A stretch of DNA of 64,000 nt from Dicyema japonicum (taxonomy: Eukaryota; Dicyemida; Rhombozoa; Dicyemidae): assembly GCA_011109175.1 (NCBI GenBank), contig RDEW01000050.1, forward strand, positions 150,694 to 214,693, read 5' to 3'. Below, piece after piece: positions 23,271-34,399 of this stretch. Numbering within the stretch: position 1 is the first letter of the stretch; every line of letters begins with the position of its first letter. The position numbers were made by a program, and so were the translations under genes. The notes beneath the pieces were generated by a model. The model was not told the origin of the DNA, searched no databases, and saw only the letters and a program-made list of their open reading frames with translations.

Positions 23271-23712
23271 GCCCAATAAAGGCAAACTTATATCGATTGA
23301 AATGCCGCTATTCGATAAAAGAAACACAGTATACGGAGAATTGGGGGCACTAAGACAACTCTCATTCCAAATTCAAACAAGAATTACTTCAAAATACATT
23401 AAAGCTTCGGTTGCAACAGGCTTTTAGAGTAACCACCACCGAACATATGTGAAAGCATAATCACTCTATTTCTACAAGATAGAGTTCATTGGCACGTTTT
23501 TTATTGTGAACGTCAAAACCTTCCTTTACAAACCTACATAAAGAAAATCGGCATCGAATTTGTGTCCTTGCTCAAAGAGCACCTTCTGTCATCGGCTGTC
23601 TTCAATTTCCCCGTTACACTAGAACACATTAATCTCTATGTTGGTTTTGGCTGTTACAATTCTTCTATTACCCACCAATCTCCTACACTTAAAGGTACAG
23701 AAAGTAAATAAA
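23271..23712 (+). CDS. Unrecognised spliced gene (two clear open exons)
   Basis: From ATG 23271 the frame MPNKGKLISIEMPLFDKRN runs about 52 codons to a TAG at about 23430. A second open stretch begins near 23487 (VHWHVFYCERQNLPLQTYI) and runs about 75 codons to TAA at about 23710, ending THQSPTLKGTESK. Between them are GT and AG pairs that would give introns of 18-34 nt, but I could not find one join that fits both frames. Codon use and the lack of any retroelement motif suggest a host gene. Its product is not recognised. A further small exon could lie upstream near 23090 (MDGFKIPPFYVDGIRTI). Confidence 0.4.
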
Positions 23713-23993
23713 ATTAAAGATCATACAATTAATTTTTGAAACACATCTTTTAGTACAAACAGATGATTTATAATTGACATTACTGTTCTTATTTCTTAAA
23801 ATAGTAGGGTGGGTAATGAAAACACTACCTACTCCTTATCAGAAGAGCTGCTTCTTTAGATGATTTATAACCAAGAAACACTATAATGAAATCAAATTAG
23901 GAATTCCAATTAGCTCCTAATATTTCTCTAAGTGGCCACATTTACGTTATAAATTAGAGAAATACACAAAAAGTAGAATTAGGTTTAAAATGA

Positions 23994-25110
23994 TTATAAA
24001 TATTTTCTGCACTCAATGATAGTTGCTACCAGCTTAAAGCGGGTCCTAGACAGATCCCTGACAGACTAAATTCAGAATGACATACACCTTAAGATACTCC
24101 TCCAACTCCACTCTTCCTTTCTTAAGAGCATCCCCCAAATAGTAAATTGAATCTTCGAGAGCGCTCTCTTCACACATCAAATTGAATATTCTAACAATCC
24201 TCACATAAAACAACTGTTTGTGAAGAGGATAAGCTGGAGTATACAAATCCGTTAGATTTTGGGATGTGTCCACGTTGACGGACGAGAGAGTTTGAATCTC
24301 TTGGGAGAGAACATTCCTTTTATTAAGGCAAAAGTTAATTCCAGACTGCATTTCATTCATCATCTCAGTGAGAATAGATTGACGAGAGATCAGTTCTTGC
24401 TTCTTTGAATACATCGAGTTAACGTCCATCTAACAATCAAATGGGGACAACAACCATCAATTGAGATTCCACATTGGATTTGACTCGGGACAGTCTCTCA
24501 GAAGCAGCGGAAATAAGAGAAAGTCGAATAACATCACCAATTGAGCCTCCACGTTGATTCGAAGTTGTGTCTGGATACGGGGTACTGTGAGAGTGATCAA
24601 GTCTTTGCTGACTAGAAACTGAACGGTGATAAAAGTCCCAACCTTTCTTATAAACGGGTATTTTCATACTGAAAACCTCCTGTAGGTGGTAACAAAGGTC
24701 CCTTATGGTTGAGGAGTCATTCTAAAATTGAATAATTAGTAGGACCCTCCAATTCTGCAAATAGGGACAATAAATTTGGCCAGTAGAGTTCACCTGATCG
24801 TTTACATTGATAATCATATCATGGCTGGGGTTAACAAACACATCTGGGGGAAACTGGGGAAAGTACCGCCCAATGTAAATAATGATGGGTATGTTGTAGA
24901 CTGACCCCATGTAGTTGACAGGAATAGTCCCCTTGAGTGAGATGAAAACTTGGCTGAAGCCGGCATCGAGATGCTCTAAGAATTTCACCCACATAATACT
25001 GTTTGGGTGATGGAAGGCATTCAGACTCCTAAAGACATTGACAGCGTCCATTATCTGCCTATGTGCGCTGTTTATGTATTGGTAGTAATTCTAATTTTTA
25101 CTAAATTTAC
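23994..25110 (-). CDS. TSG101: TSG101/Vps23 ESCRT-I subunit, N-terminus not fully resolved
   Basis: ESCRT-I component that binds ubiquitinated cargo at endosomes through its UEV domain. Exons are 25090-24746, 24721-24455, 24429-24088 and 24065-23994 (introns of 24, 25 and 22 nt), plus a 20-nt intron at 25091-25110 before a further upstream exon. The resolved exons total 1026 nt (342 codons including stop). UEV: LKGTIPVNYMGSVYNIPI, YFPQFPPDVFVNP and GQIYCPYLQNW. After it comes a very short linker (about 20 residues, STPYPDTTSNQRGGS) where relatives have a long Pro-rich region. A coiled coil (ISRQSILTEMMNEMQSG) and the steadiness box follow (ALEDSIYYLGDALKKGRVEL, then EYLKSVRDLSRTRFKL). The last part appears only after removing the 22-nt intron at 24066-24087. 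No in-frame Met was found upstream of the YQYINSAHRQIM segment, so exon 1 is missing from the model. Confidence 0.9.
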
Positions 25111-25279
25111 TGAATTCAATTTGTTTATTATATTTTTTGGATGGATAAGGCTGCAGTTATCCCTCAATGACATTACAATTAAATACACTTTTATTTTAAA
25201 TAAATTTAAATTTTATTCTATTTAAAATGACAGTCATAAATTACGTTTTTAGTTGGTAGAGGCTTATTAACCTTTAATT

Positions 25280-25830
25280 TGTGGTTTTTCACAATTTTGT
25301 AGTTACAACAACTTTATCCGTCGAAATCCATCGCCACTATATTCACGTCCAACCGCCGCCAACTAAATTTTCCGCCAATTTTAACAATTCACAACACTCA
25401 TCGTTACGAAACATCCTAAATACTTGGAGTCATTTTCGACCAACTACTAACTTTCTCGAAACATGTGGAGGTACAAAGGCCTCTCGCAAGATCAACATAC
25501 TGTGTCAGGCCATTCCTTTGACCAAAGCAAAGAAGCCCTAACCATCATATATAAACAATTCATTCGAACCACAGTTAACTATGAAAGTCCTTGCTGGTCA
25601 ACCTCTGTCTCCCTTATTTCTATCGACAAACTACAAAAAATCTAAAACATCGCGGTCAGAACAATTACTGGATATATCAGATCAACCCCCTATTGATCAT
25701 CTACATTGGGAGTCAAAGATACTTCCAATTGGAGACCATGTGGAAATGAGAGCTCTGCAGTTCCTCTCCAAAGCCTACAGTCCAGGCCATCCCTGTCAAT
25801 CTATGCGAACCGCAAAATAAAAGAAAAATT
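25280..25830 (+). mobile_element. Ingi/Vingi-like non-LTR RT C-terminal fragment
   Basis: In shifted frames: NTWSHFRPTTNFLE, ASRKINILCQAIPLTKAKK, IIYKQFIRTTVNYESPCWS, IDKLQKI, AVRTITGYIRSTP and then DHLHWESKILPIGDHVEMR with LQFLSKAYSPGHPCQS. The order (RT thumb, then TGC..TTP..HLH.E...LP...H) is that of an ingi-like or related clade. It is distinct from the jockey-A and jockey-B families here. Stops are present, and only the last third of an ORF is kept. Confidence 0.65.
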
Positions 25831-25941
25831 ATTATGACAACCAGTAACCTGTCCCGAATGCTATCATCCCTCCCAGCTCCAATGACCGGAGTCGTCTGAA
25901 ACAGATACACGATTTTGTTTCTGCGAGAAGCATCCGAAGAC

Positions 25942-26020
25942 TCGATGATAATAATTATTATTACCTCCAGGATCACTGGGGCAAAGAGAAAGAAATAAAA
26001 AGTTCTTTCGATGATAATAA
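25942..26020 (-). mobile_element. 53-bp microcopy of a retroelement 3' end with 13-bp target duplication
   Basis: tcgatgataataa stands at 25942-25954 and 26008-26020. The 53 bases between them are, on the - strand, the same tail that ends the element at about 58010-58060 (aactttttatttctttctc, then ccagtgatcctg). This is an extremely 5'-truncated insertion. Confidence 0.75.
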
Positions 26021-26149
26021 AAAAATATCCCGGGACGGACTGACCGATCTATGAGAGCGACCGGCATTTGCTGCGTCCTATTTAATAGCTGCTGGCCTCT
26101 TACAAGTTTGTGAGGCCGGGGTTACTTAACTAAGAAACTCAGATCAAAC

Positions 26150-27165
26150 CTTACATTCCGGACCTAGAAGGTCACTCTACATCTACCTTACATGCTTAAG
26201 AAATTCATCAAGAAGGGCCTATAATGGAAACCTCGGCATTAAAATACCCTTATGTGCTCCATTGACATATAGAAGGTTTTTGACTCGATTCCGAGGAAAT
26301 TACTCACTGGGAATATTTTTGGCTCTAACACTACAAACAATTTAAAAAATTAACTTTTTCAACCGACGAAGAGAAATAGTAATTTTACATTCTACATTTT
26401 CTGTCACTAAATTTTTACCAAATGGGTTCCCACAGGAATCCCACTGTCACCCTGTCTCCGTCAACACTTTGGACCTCGCTTATGACGACATAATCTTAGC
26501 AACAAGAGACCAGTGTGTTTACACAGCGGGTACCCGTTTACAAGATTTAGTGGACAACCTGAGCTGTTGGCTTATGATGAACCTATTACGCACAAGTCCT
26601 GAAAAGTCTAACACAATGATTTTTACTTCAAACAGAAGACTGACAAACTCGGCAACTTTTTTACCCTTAATGGAATGTCAATCCCCTCCACTAACTCTAG
26701 CAAAATACGACTCCTTTATGACTTTCAGATAACATTCCAGCAACGTAATTTCCTCCTCCCAACGAAAACTAAATTTTGTAAAAAAACACTTCTTTGATTC
26801 TACAAAGACTATTTCTACTCAACATTAAGCCAAATTATACTCAATGCATTCAACCGATAATTGGCTACGACTGAGCGGCATGGGGCACAACCTCATCTTA
26901 TACGAACCTAAAGAAAATCAACGTCTTCCAAGAAACAGTCACAAGGGGATACTCCTCGTCAGTAATGCTAATTCTTTCTAGGAACTTGTGAGGAGAACGG
27001 GAGCCCAATTGAAATTTCCAAAATTCCCAAAAGTGTCTCATTTATACAGGAAGTGTGTCGGTTCTTGGGAGGAACATCGAGAAAGGATCAGACGACTGCT
27101 TAAGGAGGCCGGGACGACCACCAATTCCCTTTTATTTTGTCAGTGATTCTTGGTTTTAAATAAAT
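26150..27165 (+). mobile_element. Jockey-B retrotransposon fragment
   Basis: Contains CSIDI.KVFDSIPRKLL (A motif, about 26255), VPTGIPLSP (about 26427), AYDDIILATRDQCVYTAG (degenerate YADD, 26474) and LSCWLMMNLLRTSPEKSNTMIF. The C-terminal block is near 26850-27110 and the tail gtcagtgattcttggtttta ends at about 27160. The same tail closes the fragment at 43790-44282. Confidence 0.75.
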
Positions 27166-28450
27166 ATTGATGACCACGGCTCAGATCCCCATTTCTCGTG
27201 TCCTGGACGCGTTATGTGTCTTCCCGTCTCGGGATCAACCTTTTGGATCTCTGGAAACGTCCATCATTGGTGGTTACGTTTTGTTAGCCACCGGTTTCCT
27301 TCTAATGAAGGGACTATGTTCTGGATCTGGATTTTTAAAGAGAAACTGATCAGTCGGGAGGTTGGAGTGGTGACGTACCTCTATTGCGCATAATGTCATT
27401 ATCCCCTCTAAATTGATGTAACCTCTCGTTCCCCCTTTTATTGTGTGAATGGACTGGGAAACATGATATAAGCGTTGGGTATACTCTGTGTTTGAATCTC
27501 GTCTGACTCAAACTTGGGAGATTGTATTGAAAGGGGAATTAATAATAATTTGTTGATTATCTAATGTTCTTACAATTCTTTATATTAGTATTTGTACCGT
27601 AATGTTATCAATGTCGTCATGTTATTATTATTGGATATAGTCCAGTTATCCTTGTAATTAATTGGTCGTAAAATTAAGTTGATGACATTGATTCACTTCA
27701 ATAAATGTCATTATGATGTGCGTAACATATTGTCCCCTCACTGTACGGTGAATAAAATGACTTATTCAGGACATATTTAATATTTAAAGTGTTTGATCTA
27801 CCAACGTTCATGGTTAGACTGAGCCATAGCTTAAGGAAGGTTGACAGTGATCAGAATCACATAAATGAAATTACCGAGTAAAAAAAGTCAGTTTAATTGT
27901 TGACTGGATTCTAATCAAAGTTGAGACTCGCATTAATTATATTATTTAGGTTTAACGTTATCATTCAAACTTTCACAAAAATATACTGGAAAATCAATGA
28001 AGGCTCTGGACTAAGAATGGATGATCTTTGACTAAGAGAGCTTACTTATGAACAGTAAAGGAGAATGACTTTGCAGTTAGTTTTTCGGGTAGCACATGTG
28101 TTGTCATGACCATGGGGTAGCGAAAGTGCCTTAACAATAGTAATGGACTCAACTTTTCTCGTATAAAGAAGACATCTTCTCAAAGGAGTTTTCTACCACT
28201 GAGAATAATACAGTAAATGCTAATTTCCTTTACGTTAAGTCAAGTGAGTTATTATTGAGAATATTAATGGAGCAGGTGAGTTCAATTTAATAATCATGGG
28301 AATTTCAAATTGCTCTCAAAGGAGAGATATTTAGTCAATAAACCACAATCAGGCTCATTTATGAACAATACCACAATGTTAGTGCAACGATTTTGTTACC
28401 ACAACGCAAATAGTTAGAATTTGTTAGAAAACTAATATAAGAACAAATAC
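27166..28450. other. Intergenic sequence, nothing recognised
   Basis: No retroelement motif or convincing exon was seen. It includes the region 3' of the Quaking-like gene (on the - strand). The ORF at 27167-27349 has no supporting pattern. Confidence 0.35.
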
Positions 28451-28470
28451 TCTACTAACACAAGGAATTA

Positions 28471-29580
28471 TTAACAGTAATTCCCGTTTGCTGTCCCATA
28501 TTCGTCCATGGATCCGGTCATGTAAGGATCAACATAGTACAAATTGTTCATATCAGTAAGGAACTGAGGATATCCATTTTGAGAAATGTAACCAAACACT
28601 CCCATTATTGGTTGTTGGGATGACTGACTGCTCGAAGATATACTTGATTTAGAAGTGACGCTGGAAGGATGAGTTCCAAAGTACATTGGGGGACCCAAAG
28701 ATGGGACAGAAGATCTCAGAGGAGAAAAGATAACTGGTTGTGATGGGTGGTCGTAGGAATAAGAGCGAGCTAATTATTAAAATTAAATAAACTAACAAAA
28801 CTTATTGCTGTCACTTCTGTATGTTCCATTGAGGATGGCGAGCTCCATCAATTGCATCTTTTTGAGTTCGTCCTCTCCATCCGGCTAAATATCGACAAGT
28901 AATACAGAAGGATGCAGTAGTTTGTTAATCTCGGATATGGCTCTGCTAATTTTGACAGCCACTCTATTTTCAGTGTCTTCAGCATTTATGAGGACATGGA
29001 GATCCTCGTTCAAATGTTCCCAATTAGGTTTCCCCCGATTCTGGTCTTCCTTAAGTAAATATAAAAAAGTTTAAAAAGCTATTGTGGTCACTGGTCAGTT
29101 TAATAATCGATTATAACAAACTTTTGTCTTATCTCGCATGGATCCTCGTCCTCGTATCATTATTTTGCAACCCGTGTCATGCTCTAACTGTTTGGCAGTC
29201 ATTCCTCGGGGACCGAGAATTCTTCCAACAAAGTTGAACTACTTTTTATTACAAATAATACGTCAGGGAATTCTTTTACTGGAACAAACAATTTTTCTGA
29301 CCTTGTGACGATTGGGCCCTCGGGTTCTGGTAGATCTATTTCTTCTTGACTATCCCCCTTAGAATTGAAGAGACCGAGTCTGACTTTGTTGATTTCTGAT
29401 TTAATTTTTATTTAAGAAACCTTCTTTGAGAATTCTATTAACGTGGTTAAATGTATTTGGAAGACAATTCAGAGTACGTCGATCTCTCAATAACTGAGAT
29501 AAATATTCGCTCGAATTTCTGTCCAATTGGTATTGAATTGGTCCCATCGATTCTTTCTTGGAAGAGGAGCTCTCGCTCAT
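28471..29580 (-). CDS. Quaking/HOW-type STAR RNA-binding protein, six exons
   Basis: RNA-binding protein that controls splicing, stability or translation of target mRNAs. ATG at 29578-29580 ([17 protein letters not shown]), stop TAA at 28471-28473. Introns: 29396-29420 (25 nt), 29239-29261 (23), 29050-29121 (72), 28885-28905 (21) and 28770-28814 (45). The spliced length is 924 nt, exactly 308 codons. QUA1: [18 protein letters not shown] and [84 protein letters not shown]2: [18 protein letters not shown]. This is the full STAR core. The tail is Ser/Tyr-rich ([20 protein letters not shown]). The 72-nt intron is the longest resolved in the window. Confidence 0.95.
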
Positions 29581-29873
29581 AGAATATCCACCTCAGCACT
29601 ACCGTGGTTTTGGAACCGCTGAATTTATTTATATAAAAGCTAAAATCGATAACAATCAACTTAGCAACGATCTGAGGGCGCTTTTGATTTGGAAGAATGT
29701 CAGATTCAATATGTCAGTCACAGATTAAAATATGGGTTGTGACCTCCATTTTATGACAGACACGTTTAGCTGCAACATAACATAAAAATCGACTAAAGTA
29801 CATCAATTAGCTGTAAATGATTTGCACTGCTGAAATGATTTGATTGATCAATACACACATAATCAATTATAGA

Positions 29874-30092
29874 TTATGTGTATCTGACAAACTGCTCCAT
29901 TATAAGGTCAATTGAGGATAACTTTGACCTCACTCTTTCATACAATTCTACTAGTTTCGACTTTATCCGTAACTCCTTTTCAAATGAATTTTCTAAAATG
30001 GAAAAGGATTCATTTCTGCTCTTTGGAGCTAAGAACTCGGAGATTGACTTGTGAATGAAATGGTTTATCCAATTCATAATTCTTAGAGTCAC
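29874..30092 (-). CDS. Short open frame, unassigned
   Basis: An open stretch of 72 codons (MNWINHFIHKSISEFLAPK, then SKLVELYERVRSKLSSIDL) predicted to be helical. It has no retroelement motif and lies between the Quaking-like gene and an R2-like fragment. It could be an exon of an unrecognised gene or chance. Confidence 0.2.
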   Translation of the reverse strand: MTLRIMNWINHFIHKSISEFLAPKSRNESFSILENSFEKELRIKSKLVELYERVRSKLSSIDLIMEQFVRYT

Positions 30093-30169
30093 AATTTATG
30101 ATTTATTGCAATTGACTTTTCAGGGTGTATAGTCTTATCTTTTCTAAATAACATAAACATAGATAAGCC

Positions 30170-30760
30170 CTGGACGAACAGCAATTTGGAGGCGCAGAGG
30201 AACTCGACGTTTCAACCGCGAGCGTAACAAACTAAAAATCCGTATTTTGCTCGTTTTAATCTCTCGGCCTTCTTAGCGGCAGAGCAGGTTCCAGAGAAAC
30301 TTTGATGTAGGTTGCAATGGGCGAATGTGTCGGTACAGGTGACGTCCCAGACAAAAGTTTTCTGGGCTTCACATAGGAAGATGGTCATCTTTCCGGTACG
30401 TTTGAAAAAGCCGACTGGTTCGATCATAAAAGGGTGTTCGGCAGAGTAAAAGCTCGTCTAACGACTTTGTTCAAGGGCATGTGTCTGGGAGATCTGCCTG
30501 CACTCTTCCTGCAACAGAATGTATGCAGGCAAAACAGTTAATCTGTGTGCCGCATCGACATGGATGCGACCGAGTCGTAATGAGATCCCAATCTGAACGC
30601 ATTCATAATCCAGGAAGGTAGCCAAAACTTCATTAATGGCAACACAAATAAGCACGGCGGTGTTAGTTAGATGACACCAGAGATCTTCAAATAACTTTCG
30701 GGATACGACATTGTCTAGACCTCGTAGAGAGTTTGAGAAAACTTTTGCGTATACATTTTG
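30170..30760 (-). mobile_element. R2-like retrotransposon fragment
   Basis: On the - strand: LATFLDYECVQIGISLRLG (matching the LGTLLDDDCIRIGIAQRLG block of the 1.1-3.1 kb copy), IHVDAAH and QEECRQ. Then comes MIEPVGFFKRTGKMTIF with TFVWDVTCTDTFA (endonuclease WD motif; the RPDG step is degraded to TGK). Frames are broken and the 3' poly(A) is not clear. Confidence 0.8.
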
Positions 30761-30925
30761 ATTTCTTAATCAGAAGCTATGGTAAGAATCAGCTCTGTTA
30801 TAAAATAATAATTTTTGTTCTCATATTCTGAGGCAAATACGTGAAATTAAAATTCCAAGAAAAATCAAAAAAATATATTTAATGAGAACTCACGAATATT
30901 ATAACTTGTTAGCTAACATATTAGA

Positions 30926-31943
30926 ATGCTTAAAAAAATGGTTAATAATATGATAAAGAAAAAAAATTTGATTTGTAAAGGTTGTCTATTGCTACTTAAT
31001 GGCAAGAAAACGAATGTGATTATGTCTGCAACAACCAGAAGATTCAAAATACTAAAAATGTTGACTACTTATTCGGATTTCACTCGACCTGGTCATTGTT
31101 GGTGCAAAAGTTCACTATAAACTCTACGTTCGATTATTAATGATTATATTTAGGGCATGATCAACTACTTATTGATTCACGGACCCTATGAAAAAAACAT
31201 ATTCAGAAGCAGTTCGAGTAATATCGAGAATGAGAAATTGGTTCAGCTTATAAAATGTTCGTCAATCATTCCCTTCAATGACTTTAGCATCCATTCAATA
31301 GGGACCGTCTATAAAGTGACTAGGAAATGTCAATTTGGTAGAGATATCTCCGATCTTTGCCTGAATGTCTCATCAACGATCAATTATGGAAAAAATGGTT
31401 GCAATGTTTAAAAGTTACTGACTATGATAAGAAGATTGAGATTATCAGAAAGTATAGACATTCTAATGTTCAGAGTGTTTCTGAAACTTTCTCAATCCAC
31501 CATTACTCTGCTTAAACTGACTCTGTGTTTGCTAAGGAGAATAGCTAATAACTCCGAGTATAACAACATGAACGAATACTCCCTAGCTATTTGCATCGGG
31601 GAAGTATGATTAATCCCGAAAGTACAACCGATGTAGTCCAAATCGCCAAAAATGTATTTTCTTTATTTTAACAAAGATTCCAGATTTTCTCCATTTTATT
31701 ATTACTCACGCGTCTGAGCTTTTTGGATCCAACATCGACGACTTCTTCTCGTGTGTTGAAGTAGAGGGAGATAACAACAGTACGTTGAATGCTTCAAATT
31801 TAGTCACAATAACCAGACGATTATCTTTCAAAGAAGAAGATAACTACAAGGACACACAAATGATCCAGCAAATATTAAACAGAACGAAAAAATCATTGAA
31901 AATTAATGATAAAGACATCGACAAATCAGTATTACGATTATAG
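30926..31943 (+). CDS. ARHGAP20-like RhoGAP-domain protein
   Basis: GTPase-activating protein for Rho-family GTPases. The RhoGAP domain starts in the exon at 31157: INYLLIHGPYEKNIFRSSSS, where the FR is the arginine finger. Then DFSIHSIGTVYK joins RYLRSLPECLINDQLWKKW after a 26-nt intron (31316-31341). IEIIRK joins VFLKLSQSTITLLKL after a 22-nt intron (31452-31473). RIANNSEYNNMNEYSLAICI follows, which is the NxM and LAI.. core. Next is either a 19-nt intron (31604-31622, frame stays open) or a one-base frame change into ESMINPESTTDVVQ plus a 23-nt intron; the second reads more like the family. The C-terminus is IPDFLHFIITHASELFGSN and then a low-complexity tail to TAG 31941-31943. The GPY..(G)IFR and SM..P pattern is closest to ARHGAP20/TAGAP. 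The 5' limit is unresolved; 30926-31120 is open but not clearly part of the gene. Confidence 0.8.
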
Positions 31944-33030
31944 TCACATAGTATAATCTCTGCGTTATAAAACCACAACATTTAACCCGTAGAAACAGTT
32001 AATTATTACATTTTCCATAACACTAATTCCTCACCAAATTAGATCACTAAGGGATCTTAAATTGGAAATTCTGAAACAACAAAATCTTTTCACCAATCAT
32101 AGATTGACACTTAGAAAAGCCTGAAGTAGCTACCAGAATCACTCAAGTTGGCTATAATCCAGATTTTCGATGATTGGGCGGATCTGGAAATAAATTAAAA
32201 TGTGTGTCTATCAGGTAAAATAAACAAAAGGCCTACTTTCGTTATTTTTAGTTAATATAGCAGTTTTAATACTTTTGTTATAAAATAGATGGAACCACGT
32301 GCAGAAATTGCTTGGCTGAGGTGGTAAAGTCCCTCAATTGCACGTATGTCTAAGACACCCTGGAGAATTCACATCAAAAACCAAGACCTATAACACTTTG
32401 TAAATCGAAGCAGTTGGATAAAATTATTACCAACACCCTATTGGACACATATTGAATCATGCCGTTCCTGCATACGATATTATGGAATCATGCTTCCTCT
32501 GCTCAGAGGCTTTTAGAATGAAGTCACGAACAACTTTGCCCTCAATAATAAAAATCGATCTAAAACATGTTAAATGGCATTAGAAGATCTAGACAGTCTC
32601 CGAAGATCGCAATCTCAAGATGAGCGTGGAGGAGTCTAACAAACCGGATCATCCGGGGGTAGCAAAAGTGACAGGAAGGATATAACTTTCTTATTGGGAA
32701 TGTGCATAATTAAAATGCAGAAATATGCACTTTTAATCAAAATTGATTTAAATCTGGGTCTATTCATATAAGTTAATATTGGTACTCCATGGGAATCCTT
32801 TGTTTTGGCCAGTTAGTAAGTAACTGACTACAGACTCGCAGAATATCAAAACCTAGAAATATCGACTTTTATGAGCACAGGCCACACTTTCACAGGACCA
32901 AGGGTCATGGTCCCGCAGTCAACAAGACACAAATTTATTGGGAAGACCTTTAACTAAGGGTTGTGAGGAGATTATTCCCAGGGAGATACTGAAATTCCAG
33001 CAACTTCCTTCTTGTTAACTTTCCAGACTT
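31944..33030. other. Intergenic sequence
   Basis: AT-rich sequence downstream of the RhoGAP gene. Nothing recognised. Confidence 0.35.
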
Positions 33031-34020
33031 AACACGCCTTTTGGATCCTGTGAGCCATATTACTAACTCAGCCTTTCCGACCAGTTGGTAAGTGAAAGTC
33101 CAGGGACCGAGACATCGATATTTATCTGTGTCATCTAAATATAAGGAATCCGAGAATTATCACATTAGTTTTGTGTGAGTTTGTCCCTATTGATGTTTGT
33201 TGTGTCGACGGTTGGGTTGCTATTGGTGGTCTGTATTCGATATTTCTAAGAGAATGTGCCGGAGAGATCTTTGAATTTTTTATGTAAAACCCGATGGCCA
33301 TTCTAGGAAGAGATCTTAACTCCAAGAGCATGTCTTTTGATTGTAGGAAGAAAAGCAGGGATGGCAAGCTCCTGAAGGAGATATCTGAAGACCTTGGGTC
33401 ATGTTTTTGTATTTATGAAAACGAAGAAAAGCATGGAAGAAAGTATACCTGACTATTGCGAGGGTCTAAATCACCTACTACTCTTCTATGACTATCTCCC
33501 GGTTACTGAATCAAGCAACGTATCTCTAAATTGCCTTTAATAGTCAATATTGCAATAAAACAACAATAAGTATTCCAACAATGTCAGTCGATAGTCATAA
33601 AAAGAGAATTTAAATATTATCATATGAAGGAATAAATAGGCCTTATCCTCCAGTCTGTTCTTTAATTATACTCTCCTGTCGAAGAGTAGTAATGCTTCTA
33701 TCACTAAACCCTCAAGACACTGACTTTATTTAAGAAGGAACGGTCAGTTATGCTCATTAATAGAGGAAGAGGTCAAGACACCGAGAGTGTTCTTAACTTC
33801 TATTTTATTTTTAGTCTCGTATGAGTACCTGAAGACAATAAAGTTCCGAAATTAAATATAACTGATGACGATGTCAGTTGTCAATCCAAAAAGCATTGTA
33901 AATGTGCGTAACCTCCAGTCAGAATGGGCAGCAGGGAGAATGGACCTGGAACCATCTGAACAATCTGGAATTTGTCCGGCACTTTTGACATTGCGCTATT
34001 TGTGACACTGCCCTTCAAAT
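33030..34020 (+). mobile_element. Jockey-type endonuclease remnant, heavily decayed
   Basis: On the + strand around 33200-33430: DGWVAIGGLYSIFLRECAG, then MAILGRDLNSKSM and CRKKSRDGKLLKEISEDLG. These line up with MGWITIGGIYSKKLREYPW, LVGDMNAKHTDYG and NQDGKCLVKWMKSG of jockey-A ORF2. Downstream up to about 34020 only traces remain. Confidence 0.55.
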
Positions 34021-34189
34021 GAGATTATTATTTAAGCCAAAGAAACACAGATCAATTGGAAATAAAAATTTCATAATTTTTGGTGGAAATATTTTTTATT
34101 AAAAATGATAAATTAAACAATGAATTTAAATTTAATAAATAAAATTTACTTACATAAAAATCCTAATATTATTTAAGTGGGCTATAAAA

Positions 34190-34359
34190 CAGTAGTTCTC
34201 AACGCGGCCCCCGGAATTTTTTTGCGGCCCCGACAAATTTATTATCAGATTTTAACTTTTGCTTTTTTTCATATTAATTAAGTTTAAAAAATTGGCGGCC
34301 CCTACAAATAAAATTATTTATTGATTTGGCCCCTGGGTCAAAATTATTGAGAACAACTG
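34190..34359. mobile_element. hAT-type MITE
   Basis: The termini are cagtagttctcaa and ttgagaacaactg (imperfect inverted repeats). The flanks are ctataaaa (34182-34189) and ctctaaaa (34360-34367), an 8-bp target duplication with one mismatch. There is no coding capacity. Internal gcggccccg/cggcccct stretches form a weak inverted pair. Confidence 0.75.
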
Positions 34360-34399
34360 CTCTAAAAGATTGCAAAATGAACAAAATATAGAGTGGAAA

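Noticed and set aside
25713-26067. Minus-strand frames with repeated isoleucines
   Set aside because: They translate the ATA/ATT-rich target repeat and tail of a microinsertion.
27167-27349. Open frame of 60 codons
   Set aside because: No motif, no splice partner and placed directly after a retroelement tail; consistent with chance.
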